48,285 bases of DNA from Pseudomonas delhiensis (GTDB lineage Bacteria; Pseudomonadota; Gammaproteobacteria; Pseudomonadales; Pseudomonadaceae): NCBI RefSeq assembly GCF_900187975.1, contig NZ_FZPC01000042.1, positions 1-48,285 on the forward strand. Direction: 5' to 3'. Below are positions 41,521 to 48,285 of the stretch, in pieces. A model generated the notes under the pieces. That model saw only the letters and a list, made by a program, of their open reading frames with translations, was not told the origin of the DNA and did no database searches. Numbering within the stretch: position 1 is the first letter of the stretch; the number at the start of each line of letters is the position of its first letter. Both the position numbers and the translations under genes were made by a program.

Positions 41521-41814
41521 TGTAGGAGCGAGCTTGCTCGCGAACGGTGCTCGCCGGTGGCTTCGGTGCCTTGGGGTTGAACCCCCTTTCCCTCTCCCTA
41601 ACCCTCTCCCTGAAGGGAGAGGGGACCGTTCGGCGTGTTCGGGTGTTCCTGAGTCAGCCGGCAGCTCCAGTGGCTTTCAGCTGAAACCACTCCTTCTCTC
41701 GGCACGGACAAACCCCCTCTCCCTTCAGGGAGAGGGCTGGGGAGAGGGGCGGAGTCAACCCGAAACACCCAGGTCGCCTGGAAACACCGTTCGCGAGCAA
41801 GCACGCTCCTACGA
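41521..41814. repeat. REP-bounded composite element, copy 2 (about 294 bp)
   Basis: Ends TGTAGGAGCGAGCTTGCTCG and GCGAGCAAGCACGCTCCTAC are inverse copies. Inside are two inverse CTCTCCCT-AGGGAGAG palindromes (about 41590-41624 and 41718-41752). Part of the core (TTCTCTCGGCACGGACAA) is the reverse complement of core sequence in the copy at 33939, so the two elements are inverted relative to each other. It fills most of the mscS-glnA gap, where no gene is seen. Confidence 0.75.
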
Positions 41815-41841
41815 AAAGCGACAGTCCGGAACACCAACAAT

Positions 41842-41868
41842 AAAAAAGGCCTCCCGAAGGAGGCCTTA
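41842..41868 (-). terminator. Intrinsic terminator of glnA
   Basis: On the minus strand AAGGCCTCC and GGAGGCCTT enclose a short TTC-containing loop, followed by TTTTAT. It lies about 33 bases after the glnA stop. Confidence 0.9.
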
Positions 41869-41900
41869 ATGTTGCCGCTACTTATATAGGTATTCGTGGA

Positions 41901-43310
41901 TCAGACGCTGTAGTACAGGTCGTATTCCAGCGGGTGCACGAAGGTGCGCACCTTGATTTCTTCCTCGGACTTCAGCTCGATGTAGGCATCGATGAACTCG
42001 TCGGTGAACACGCCGCCCTTGGTCAGGAACGCGCGGCCCTTGTCGAGTTCTTCCAGCGCCTCTTTCAGGCTGCCGCAAACCTGCGGGATTTCCTTCGCCT
42101 CTTCCGGCGGCAGGTCGTACAGGTTCTTGTCGGCGGCGTCGCCAGGGTGGATCTTGTTCTGGATGCCGTCCAGGCCGGCCATCAGCAGCGCGGCGAAGGC
42201 CAGGTAGGGGTTGGCGGCCGGGTCCGGGAAGCGCGCTTCGATGCGCCGGGCTTTCGGGCTGGAAACGTAGGGGATACGGATTGAGGCGGAACGGTTGCGG
42301 GCCGAGTAGGCCAGCATCACCGGGGCTTCGAAGCCCGGGACCAGGCGCTTGTAGGAGTTGGTCGACGGGTTGGTGAAGCCGTTCAGGGCCTTGCCGTGCT
42401 TGATGATGCCGCCGATGAAGTACAGGGCGGTGTCGGACAGGCCGGCATAGCCTTCGCCGGCGAAGGTGTTCTTGCCATCCTTGGAGATGGACATGTGCAC
42501 GTGCATGCCCGAGCCGTTGTCGCCGTACAGCGGCTTCGGCATGAAGGTCACGGTCTTGCCGTAGGCGTCGGCGACGTTGTGCACGCAGTACTTCAGGGTC
42601 TGGACTTCGTCAGCCTTGGCGACCAGGGTGTTGAACTTCACACCGATTTCGTTCTGGCCGGCGGTGGCGACTTCGTGGTGGTGAACTTCGACCACCAGGC
42701 CCATTTCTTCCAGGGCGTTGCACATGGCGGTACGGATTTCGTGGTCGTGGTCGACCGGCGGTACCGGGAAGTAGCCGCCCTTCACGCCCGGACGGTGGCC
42801 CTTGTTGCCCGACTCGATGTCGGCGTCGGTGTTCCAGGAAGCCTGCTCGGAGAAGATCTTGAACATCGAGCCGGAGATGTCGGACTTGAACTTCACTTCG
42901 TCGAAGATGAAGAACTCCGGCTCCGGGCCGACGAACACGGTGTCGCCGATACCGGTGGACTTCAGGTATTCCTCGGCGCGCTTGGCGATGTTGCGCGGGT
43001 CGCGCTCGTAGCCTTGCATGGTGCTCGGCTCGATGATGTCGCACACCAGGATCAGGGTCGGCTCTTCGGTGAAGGGGTCGAGCACGGCGGTGCTGTCGTC
43101 CGGCAGCAGGATCATGTCGGAGGCTTCGATGCCTTTCCAGCCGGCGATGGAGGAGCCGTCGAACATCTTGCCGGCTTCGAAGAAGTCATCGTCCAGCGCG
43201 TCGCGGGCCGGCATGGTGACGTGCTGCTGCTTGCCTTTGGTATCGGTGAAGCGCAGGTCTACCCACTTCACGTCATGGTCTTTGATCAGTTGGTGCGACT
43301 TGTACGACAT
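41901..43310 (-). CDS. glnA: Glutamine synthetase type I
   Basis: The 469-residue enzyme makes glutamine from glutamate, ammonia and ATP. Family blocks seen are [17 protein letters not shown], the metal/ATP region [48 protein letters not shown] and the glutamate-binding NRSASIRIP. The adenylylation site tyrosine is in [16 protein letters not shown] (about residue 397). A strong GGAGG precedes the ATG. Transcription is driven by a sigma-54 promoter with upstream NtrC sites, linking it to ntrBC nearby. Confidence 0.98.
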   Translation of the reverse strand: MSYKSHQLIKDHDVKWVDLRFTDTKGKQQHVTMPARDALDDDFFEAGKMFDGSSIAGWKGIEASDMILLPDDSTAVLDPFTEEPTLILVCDIIEPSTMQGYERDPRNIAKRAEEYLKSTGIGDTVFVGPEPEFFIFDEVKFKSDISGSMFKIFSEQASWNTDADIESGNKGHRPGVKGGYFPVPPVDHDHEIRTAMCNALEEMGLVVEVHHHEVATAGQNEIGVKFNTLVAKADEVQTLKYCVHNVADAYGKTVTFMPKPLYGDNGSGMHVHMSISKDGKNTFAGEGYAGLSDTALYFIGGIIKHGKALNGFTNPSTNSYKRLVPGFEAPVMLAYSARNRSASIRIPYVSSPKARRIEARFPDPAANPYLAFAALLMAGLDGIQNKIHPGDAADKNLYDLPPEEAKEIPQVCGSLKEALEELDKGRAFLTKGGVFTDEFIDAYIELKSEEEIKVRTFVHPLEYDLYYSV

Positions 43311-43410
43311 GCTGTCCTCCAGGAGGGATTAGAGCTGGGAGCTTTCTGTGCCCCAGTATCGGGTGATGCCGGCCGGAATACTCCGCCAGGGCAACCTGCC
43401 TCACAAGAGA

Positions 43411-43425
43411 GCAAGTAGCGTGCCA
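43411..43425 (-). promoter_or_regulatory. Sigma-54 promoter of glnA
   Basis: On the minus strand TGGCACGCTACTTGC is an exact -24/-12 match (TGGCAC-N5-TTGC). It lies about 100 bases before the glnA ATG. Confidence 0.85.
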
Positions 43426-43497
43426 GTGCCCGATTTTGGACAGAGCCCCGCGCTACAGGGCTTTGCGCAGGGTGCTGGGCGTGGATGGCGGAATTGT

Positions 43498-43546
43498 TGC
43501 ACCGATTTGGTGCTACGCAATGCTGCATGAGTCCATTTTGGTGCAT
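43498..43546. promoter_or_regulatory. Two NtrC-binding sites upstream of glnA
   Basis: TGCACCGATTTGGTGCT (43498-43514) is a nearly perfect palindrome. On the minus strand TGCACCAAAATGGACTCA (43529-43546) has one perfect half site. They are 75-135 bases upstream of the sigma-54 promoter, the normal enhancer distance. Confidence 0.75.
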
Positions 43547-43592
43547 CAAAAAGAATCTGCACGCGGCTGCTCAAGTCTTGAGCAATTTCGGG

Positions 43593-43598
43593 TATAAT
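43593..43598 (+). promoter_or_regulatory. Possible -10 element of thiI
   Basis: TATAAT stands 45 bases before the thiI ATG. No clear -35 is seen at the right spacing. A T-run follows at 43607-43614. Confidence 0.4.
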
Positions 43599-43642
43599 TC
43601 CGCCCCTTTTTTTCGTCCCTTCGGGCTTGCGCCTTTTCTCGC

Positions 43643-45148
43643 ATGAAACTCATCGTCAAGGTCTTCCAGGAAATCACCATCAAGAGCCGGCCGGTGCGCA
43701 AGCGCTTCATCCGCCAGCTCGCGAAGAACATCCGCACCGTGCTGCGCGACCTGGACCCGGCGCTGCTGGTCGAGGGCGAATGGGACAACCTGGAGGTGGA
43801 AACCCGGGTGACCGACGCCAAGGCCCTGCGCGAGATGATCGAGCGCCTGACCTGCGTGCCGGGCATCGGCCACTTCCTGGAAGTGCACGAATACCCGCTG
43901 GGCGACTTCGACGACATCCTCGAGAAGTGCAAGCAGCACTTCGGCCACCTGCTGCCCGGCAAGCACTTCTCCATGCGCTGCAAGCGCGCCGGCAAGCACG
44001 CCTTCACCTCCATCGACGTGGAGCGCTACGTCGGCGGCGGCCTGCGCCAGCACTGCGGCGCGGCGGGCGTGTCGCTGAAGAACCCGCAAGTGCAGGTGCG
44101 CGTGGAAATCCGCCACGACCGCCTGTACGTCATCCATGCCCAGCACGAGGGCCTGGGCGGCTACCCGCTGGGCGCCCTGGAGCAGGTGCTGGTGCTGATG
44201 TCCGGCGGCTTCGACTCCACCGTGGCGGCCTACCAGATGATGCGCCGCGGCCTGATCAGCCACTTCGTGTTCTTCAACCTCGGCGGCCGCGCCCACGAAC
44301 TGGGCGTGATGGAAGTGGCCCACTACCTGTGGGAGAAGTTCGGCCGCTCGCAGCGCGTGCTGTTCGTCAGCGTGCCCTTCGAGGAAGTGGTCGGCGAGAT
44401 CCTCACCAAGGTCGACGACAGCTACATGGGCGTGACCCTCAAGCGCATGATGCTGCGCGCCGCCAGCCGCGTGGCCGAGCGCCTGGAGCTGAACGCGCTG
44501 GTCACCGGCGAGTCGATCTCCCAGGTGTCCAGCCAGACCCTGCCGAACCTCTCGGTGATCGACCGGGTGACCGACACCCTGGTGCTGCGCCCGCTGATCG
44601 TCAGCCACAAGCAGGACATCATCGACACCGCGACGAAGATCGGCACCGCCGAGTTCGCCAAGCACATGCCCGAGTACTGCGGCGTGATCTCGGTGAACCC
44701 GACCACCCAGGCCAAGCCCTACCGCGTCGAGCACGAAGAGACCCGGTTCGACATGGCCGTGCTCGACCGCGCCCTGGAGCGCGCCACCCAGATGACCGTC
44801 GACCGCGTCATCGACGAGCTGGGCAAGGACCTGCCGGTGGAGATGGTCGACGAAGTGCTGCCCGGGCAGATCGTGGTCGACATCCGCCACCCCGACGCCC
44901 AGGAAGATGAACCCCTGGCGCTGGAAGGCATCGAAGTGCTGGCCATGCCGTTCTACGCGATCAACAGCAAGTTCAAGGAACTGGACCCCAACCGCCAGTA
45001 CCTCCTGTTCTGCGACAAGGGCGTGATGAGCCGGCTGCACGCTCACCACCTGGTCAACGAAGGGCATACCAACGTGCGGGTATACAGGCCCGTTGGGCAG
45101 CCGCAAGCTCTAAGCGGCAAGCTGCAAGAGCAGAGCGAACGGTCATGA
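43643..45148 (+). CDS. thiI: tRNA 4-thiouridine synthase / thiamine sulfurtransferase ThiI
   Basis: The 501-residue enzyme has a ferredoxin-like/THUMP N-terminus (about 1-165) and the PP-loop [14 protein letters not shown] (SGGFDS at 187-192). It has a conserved Cys in MPEYCGVIS and a C-terminal rhodanese domain with the persulfide Cys in [12 protein letters not shown]. It makes s4U8 in tRNA and donates sulfur for thiamine thiazole. The last 15 or so residues ([15 protein letters not shown]) are encoded by a dispersed repeat, so the protein is longer than the roughly 484 residues usual in the genus. Confidence 0.96.
   Translation: MKLIVKVFQEITIKSRPVRKRFIRQLAKNIRTVLRDLDPALLVEGEWDNLEVETRVTDAKALREMIERLTCVPGIGHFLEVHEYPLGDFDDILEKCKQHFGHLLPGKHFSMRCKRAGKHAFTSIDVERYVGGGLRQHCGAAGVSLKNPQVQVRVEIRHDRLYVIHAQHEGLGGYPLGALEQVLVLMSGGFDSTVAAYQMMRRGLISHFVFFNLGGRAHELGVMEVAHYLWEKFGRSQRVLFVSVPFEEVVGEILTKVDDSYMGVTLKRMMLRAASRVAERLELNALVTGESISQVSSQTLPNLSVIDRVTDTLVLRPLIVSHKQDIIDTATKIGTAEFAKHMPEYCGVISVNPTTQAKPYRVEHEETRFDMAVLDRALERATQMTVDRVIDELGKDLPVEMVDEVLPGQIVVDIRHPDAQEDEPLALEGIEVLAMPFYAINSKFKELDPNRQYLLFCDKGVMSRLHAHHLVNEGHTNVRVYRPVGQPQALSGKLQEQSERS
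45098..45131. repeat. AAGCTGCAAGC-type repeat inside the thiI 3' end
   Basis: GCAAGCTCTAAGCGGCAAGC followed by TGCAAGAGC encodes the last thiI residues. It is inverted relative to the copy at 45232-45262. Confidence 0.7.
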
Positions 45149-45231
45149 GAACCTGCCATATTCGCCGCAGCGCGCGGCGCCGTCGGCATCCACCCGACCT
45201 CTGGCCTGCGCACCCTTTCCAACGCTTTTAC

Positions 45232-45262
45232 TTGCAGCTTGCGGCTTGAAGCTTGCCGCTCT
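45232..45262. repeat. AAGCTGCAAGC-type repeat before typA
   Basis: CTTGCAGCTTGCGGCTTGAA followed by GCTTGCCGCT lies directly before the typA ribosome site (TTTTAGGA). It may form a long hairpin with the thiI copy in the mRNA. Confidence 0.65.
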
Positions 45263-45278
45263 CTTTTAGGAAAACACC

Positions 45279-47099
45279 GTGATCGAAAATCTCCGCAACA
45301 TCGCCATCATCGCCCACGTCGACCATGGCAAGACCACCCTGGTGGACAAGCTGCTGAAGCTGTCCGGCACCCTCGACCGCAAAGAAGCGGAATCCGAGCG
45401 CGTGATGGACTCCAACGACCAGGAAAAGGAACGCGGCATCACCATCCTGGCGAAGAACACCGCGATCAAGTGGAACGGCTACAACATCAACATCGTCGAC
45501 ACCCCCGGCCACGCCGACTTCGGTGGCGAGGTGGAGCGCGTGATGAGCATGGTCGACTCCGTGCTGCTGGTGGTCGACGCCCAGGACGGCCCCATGCCGC
45601 AGACCCGCTTCGTGACCCAGAAGGCCTTCAAGGCCGGCCTGCGCCCGATCGTCGTGGTCAACAAGATCGACCGCCCGGGCGCCCGTCCCGACTGGGTCAT
45701 CGACCAGATCTTCGACCTGTTCGACAACCTCGGCGCCACCGATGAGCAGCTCGACTTCCCGATCGTCTACGCCAGCGCCCTGAACGGCATCGCCGGCATG
45801 GACCACGAGAAGATGGACGACAACATGGACGCCCTGTTCCAGGCGATCATCGACCACGTCCCGGCCCCGGTGGTGGACACCGAAGGCCCGTTCCAGATGC
45901 AGATCTCGCAGCTGGACTACAACAGCTTCCTCGGCGTGATCGGCATCGGCCGCATTACCCGCGGCAAGGTCAAGGCCAACACCCCGGTGGTGGCGGTCAG
46001 CGACGACGGCAGCAAGCGCAACGGCCGCATCCTGAAGATCATGGGCCACTCCGGCCTGCAGCGCGTGGAAGTGCCGGAAGCCGAAGCCGGCGACATCGTC
46101 TGCGTCTCGGGCATGGAAGAACTGTTCATCTCCGACACCCTGTGCGACCCGCAGAACGTCGAGGCCCTGCCGCCGCTGACCGTCGACCAGCCGACCGTGA
46201 GCATGACCTTCCAGGTCAACGACTCGCCGTTCGCCGGCAAGGAAGGCAAGTTCGTCACCAGCCGCAACATCAAGGAGCGCCTGGAGAAGGAACTGCTGCA
46301 CAACGTGGCCCTGCGCGTCGAGCAGGGCGACAGCCCGGAGAAATTCAAGGTCTCCGGCCGTGGCGAGCTGCACCTGTCCGTCCTGATCGAAACCATGCGC
46401 CGTGAAGGCTTCGAGATGGCCGTGGGCCGTCCGGAAGTGGTGATCATCGAGAACGAGGCCGGCGAGAAGCAGGAGCCCTACGAGAACGTCACCATCGACA
46501 TCGAAGAGCAGCACCAGGGCTCGGTGATGGAGCAGATGGGCCTGCGCAAGGGCGACCTGAGCAACATGATCCCCGACGGCAAGGGCCGCGTGCGCCTGGA
46601 ATACACCATCCCGGCGCGCGGCCTGATCGGCTTCCGCAACAACTTCCTGACCCTGACCTCGGGCACCGGCATCCTGACCTCGACCTTCAGCCACTACGGC
46701 CCGATCAAGGCCGGCGAAGTCAGCAACCGCCAGAACGGCGTACTGGTCTCCATGGCCACCGGCACCGCGCTGACCTACTCGCTGGAAACCCTGCAAAGCC
46801 GCGGCAAGCTGTTCCTCGGCCCGGGCGACGAAATCTACGAAGGCCAGCTGGCCGGCATCAACAGCCGCGACAACGACCTGGTGATCAACCCCACCAAGGG
46901 CAAGAAGCTCGACAACATGCGCGCTTCGGGCAAGGACGAAGTCATCGCCCTGGTTCCGCCGATCCGCTTCACCCTGGAGCAGGCGCTGGAATTCATCGCC
47001 GACGACGAACTGGTGGAAGTGACGCCGAAGTCCATCCGCCTGCGCAAGAAACTGCTGAACGAGAACGACCGCAAGCGTTACGAGCGTAGCAAGGTCTAA
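45279..47099 (+). CDS. typA: Translational GTPase TypA/BipA
   Basis: The GTG start is seven bases after AGGA. The 606-residue GTPase shows G1 [16 protein letters not shown], the switch I region [14 protein letters not shown]3 [15 protein letters not shown] and G4 [10 protein letters not shown]. Elongation-factor domains II/III/V and the BipA-specific C-terminus follow ([33 protein letters not shown]). It binds ribosomes and supports stress adaptation, 50S assembly and, in Pseudomonas, virulence and biofilm traits. Confidence 0.97.
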   Translation: MIENLRNIAIIAHVDHGKTTLVDKLLKLSGTLDRKEAESERVMDSNDQEKERGITILAKNTAIKWNGYNINIVDTPGHADFGGEVERVMSMVDSVLLVVDAQDGPMPQTRFVTQKAFKAGLRPIVVVNKIDRPGARPDWVIDQIFDLFDNLGATDEQLDFPIVYASALNGIAGMDHEKMDDNMDALFQAIIDHVPAPVVDTEGPFQMQISQLDYNSFLGVIGIGRITRGKVKANTPVVAVSDDGSKRNGRILKIMGHSGLQRVEVPEAEAGDIVCVSGMEELFISDTLCDPQNVEALPPLTVDQPTVSMTFQVNDSPFAGKEGKFVTSRNIKERLEKELLHNVALRVEQGDSPEKFKVSGRGELHLSVLIETMRREGFEMAVGRPEVVIIENEAGEKQEPYENVTIDIEEQHQGSVMEQMGLRKGDLSNMIPDGKGRVRLEYTIPARGLIGFRNNFLTLTSGTGILTSTFSHYGPIKAGEVSNRQNGVLVSMATGTALTYSLETLQSRGKLFLGPGDEIYEGQLAGINSRDNDLVINPTKGKKLDNMRASGKDEVIALVPPIRFTLEQALEFIADDELVEVTPKSIRLRKKLLNENDRKRYERSKV

Positions 47100-47110
47100 G
47101 TCCAAGAGCG

Positions 47111-47143
47111 GCTGCAGGCCTCAAGCGGCAAGCTGCAAGCGAA
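47111..47143. repeat. AAGCTGCAAGC-type repeat after typA
   Basis: GCTGCAGGCCTCAAGCGGCA followed by AGCTGCAAGC lies just after the typA stop, directly before its terminator. Confidence 0.65.
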
Positions 47144-47148
47144 AGACG

Positions 47149-47182
47149 AAGGCCCCGTCGGAGCGATCCGGCGGGGCCTTTT
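47149..47182 (+). terminator. Intrinsic terminator of typA
   Basis: AAGGCCCCG and CGGGGCCTT pair around an interrupted CGG/CCG inner stem, followed by TTTC. It also ends next to the convergent DUF746 gene. Confidence 0.85.
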
Positions 47183-47821
47183 TCATTCTTCCGGGCGGTT
47201 GGCGGTGCGTTTCTTGAAGTGCTCGTCCGGCTCGCTTATGCAGCGTCGGCAGGTCTTGCACTGGAACATCCGCTTGCCCTGGCGGTTGCCGTCGACGAAG
47301 CCGTAGCGGAAAAACCGTTCGCGATTACCGCAGTTCGGGCATTGCAGGGCAGGTAGTTCGGGGCGCATGCCCAGCTTGACCTTCGCCTCCCATTCGCCGC
47401 TGGGGTCGAGCCTGAGCAGCCACTGGCGGAACACCCTGACCCAGCGGGCCAGCATCATGTGCGATACCCCCAGCCGCTCGCTGGCGTTGGCGATCGAGCG
47501 TTGTTGCGACAGCAGGGGCAGGAACGCCTCCAGCTTGTCACAGCGCAGGAAGTGCCTCAGCGCCGTGCCGGTACGCCGGTTGAAGCCCTTGCCGCAGCGC
47601 TGGCAATTGAAATAGGGGATGCCGTTCGGCGGCCTGCCCCGGTAGCGCAACACCACCTGGTGGCTGCCGCAGTGATGGCAGGGCGGCGGTGTCGGGTCCT
47701 TGGACAGGGCTTCGTCGATGTGCCGTTGCAGGAAGGCGGTCAGCGCGGGGTCTTCGTGCCGGGGGATGTCCTGGCCACGGTCGAGGATGGGCAAGGCGTG
47801 GTCGAGTTGGCGGCGGGGCAT
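47183..47821 (-). CDS. DUF746 zinc-ribbon protein
   Basis: The start at 47821 (MPRRQLDHALPILDRGQDIP) is chosen over a shadow extension to 47986. The 212-residue product has two four-cysteine zinc ribbons (CHHCGS...CQRCG at about 47-78; CPNCGN...CKTCRRC near 160-195). Between them is an HTH-like stretch (LLSQQRSIANASERLGVSHMMLARWVRVF). The pattern matches DUF746 proteins of Pseudomonas, which look like domesticated relatives of IS zinc-finger/HTH transposase parts. A DNA-binding role is likely; the target is unknown. It is divergent from the exoprotein gene. Confidence 0.85.
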   Translation of the reverse strand: MPRRQLDHALPILDRGQDIPRHEDPALTAFLQRHIDEALSKDPTPPPCHHCGSHQVVLRYRGRPPNGIPYFNCQRCGKGFNRRTGTALRHFLRCDKLEAFLPLLSQQRSIANASERLGVSHMMLARWVRVFRQWLLRLDPSGEWEAKVKLGMRPELPALQCPNCGNRERFFRYGFVDGNRQGKRMFQCKTCRRCISEPDEHFKKRTANRPEE

Positions 47822-48013
47822 GGGGCGGGCTTTGCGTGACGTCGGAGCGCTATTTGAGCCGCGGCGCCGGGGCCTTGGGAATGCGCTCCATGGGGAGCAG
47901 GGCGTAGTTCGGAAAAGTCCTACAAAAGGGCGCGCGAAACGCTCAAGGCCCCACGCCATGCGGGGGAATAGAGTCCGCCGGGCCAATCACCACCCCCGCG
48001 CGAGCCCCCCGAT

Positions 48014-48285
48014 ATGGACATCCGCCGCCCCCTCCACCAGGCCATCGCCAGTGCCCTGGCCGGCATCCTGTTCCTCAACCCCATAGTCGCGGCCGCGGCC
48101 CAGCTGGCGGTGGATGCGGCCGCCGGTGGCAACACCCAGCTCGGCGCGGCGGGCAACGGCGTGCCCATCGTCAACATCGCCACGCCCAACGGCGCGGGGT
48201 TGTCGCACAACAAATTCAGCGACTACTCGGTGGGCCAGCAGGGCCTGATCCTCAACAACGCCACCGGCAAGACCGCCAGCACCCA
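48014..48285 (+). CDS. Filamentous haemagglutinin/CdiA-type exoprotein, N-terminus (truncated by window)
   Basis: The first 90 residues are visible. A signal peptide ([29 protein letters not shown]) is followed by the start of a two-partner-secretion domain: [28 protein letters not shown] and [10 protein letters not shown], the conserved block recognised by a TpsB/CdiB transporter. P. aeruginosa-lineage large exoproteins begin almost identically. Whether it is a CdiA toxin or an adhesin depends on the C-terminus, which lies outside. No partner transporter gene is in the window. Confidence 0.92.
   Translation, partial: MDIRRPLHQAIASALAGILFLNPIVAAAAQLAVDAAAGGNTQLGAAGNGVPIVNIATPNGAGLSHNKFSDYSVGQQGLILNNATGKTAST

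Noticed and set aside
43286..43549. 87-codon minus-strand frame upstream of glnA
   Set aside because: It covers the sigma-54 promoter and an NtrC site, and overlaps the glnA start in another frame.
45228..47105. 625-codon minus-strand open frame over typA
   Set aside because: Antisense of typA with His/Asp/Val-rich shadow composition and no recognisable domain.

Overview
The window is from a high-GC Pseudomonas chromosome of the P. aeruginosa lineage. From about 14.9 kb to the right edge, gene content and order follow, from memory, the P. aeruginosa PA5116-PA5149 neighbourhood: tRNA-Phe, yggX, mutY, asmA-like, hisB-hisH-hisA-hisF, two solute-binding proteins, ctpA, envC-like, gpmI, grxC, secB, trmL, ntrC-ntrB, glnA, thiI, typA. 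The left 14.8 kb is an integrated phage-like element of lower GC, inserted at the 3' end of tRNA-Phe. Its left end is not in view.

Element (1-14866). A P4-type tyrosine integrase starts next to the tRNA. One almost uninterrupted minus-strand series then runs leftwards: an unknown gene, AlpA, a structured RNA leader, six or more small early genes, a Toprim primase, a DUF3631 ATPase, two small genes (one HTH), an HK97-type major capsid protein, two tiny genes, a tape measure protein and an HNH nuclease. The genes overlap by ATGA, TAATG or 8-base junctions. No portal, terminase, protease, connector, tail tube or lysis gene is visible. Left of the HNH gene is a G-tract region that could be a cos site. 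Beyond it are a second AlpA with an HTH partner (plus strand) and accessory genes: a membrane/zinc-ribbon protein, an unknown gene, and an ImmA-type metallopeptidase coupled to a two-helix membrane protein. The set looks like a satellite-type element or a heavily reduced prophage carrying only a head shell and a tail ruler.

Chromosome, 14867-31000. tRNA-Phe has a near-consensus promoter. The minus-strand group asmA-like/mutY/yggX and the oxidoreductase/HhH pair are followed by a divergent PanZ-like gene and the rightward his genes (hisB, hisH, a DUF2164 gene, hisA, hisF) ending at a strong terminator. Two paralogous periplasmic binding proteins follow, then a minus-strand cell-envelope group (gpmI, envC-like activator, ctpA, YibQ-like deacetylase).

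Chromosome, 31000-48285. A rhodanese-like gene, grxC and secB run rightwards. trmL is divergent from a small membrane protein gene. ntrB-ntrC and glnA form the nitrogen control module, with a perfect NtrC palindrome upstream of ntrB and two NtrC-like sites plus a consensus sigma-54 promoter upstream of glnA. Between them lie two DUF4124 genes, a bactofilin-like gene and a large MscS-family channel. thiI, typA, a DUF746 zinc-ribbon gene and the first 90 codons of a filamentous-haemagglutinin/CdiA-type exoprotein complete the window. Intergenic spaces carry REP palindromes, two related ~290-bp REP-bounded composites in opposite orientations, a three-copy 76-90 bp repeat, a dispersed AAGCTGCAAGC-type repeat that extends the ends of hisA and thiI, and DnaA-box-like 9-mers around trmL.
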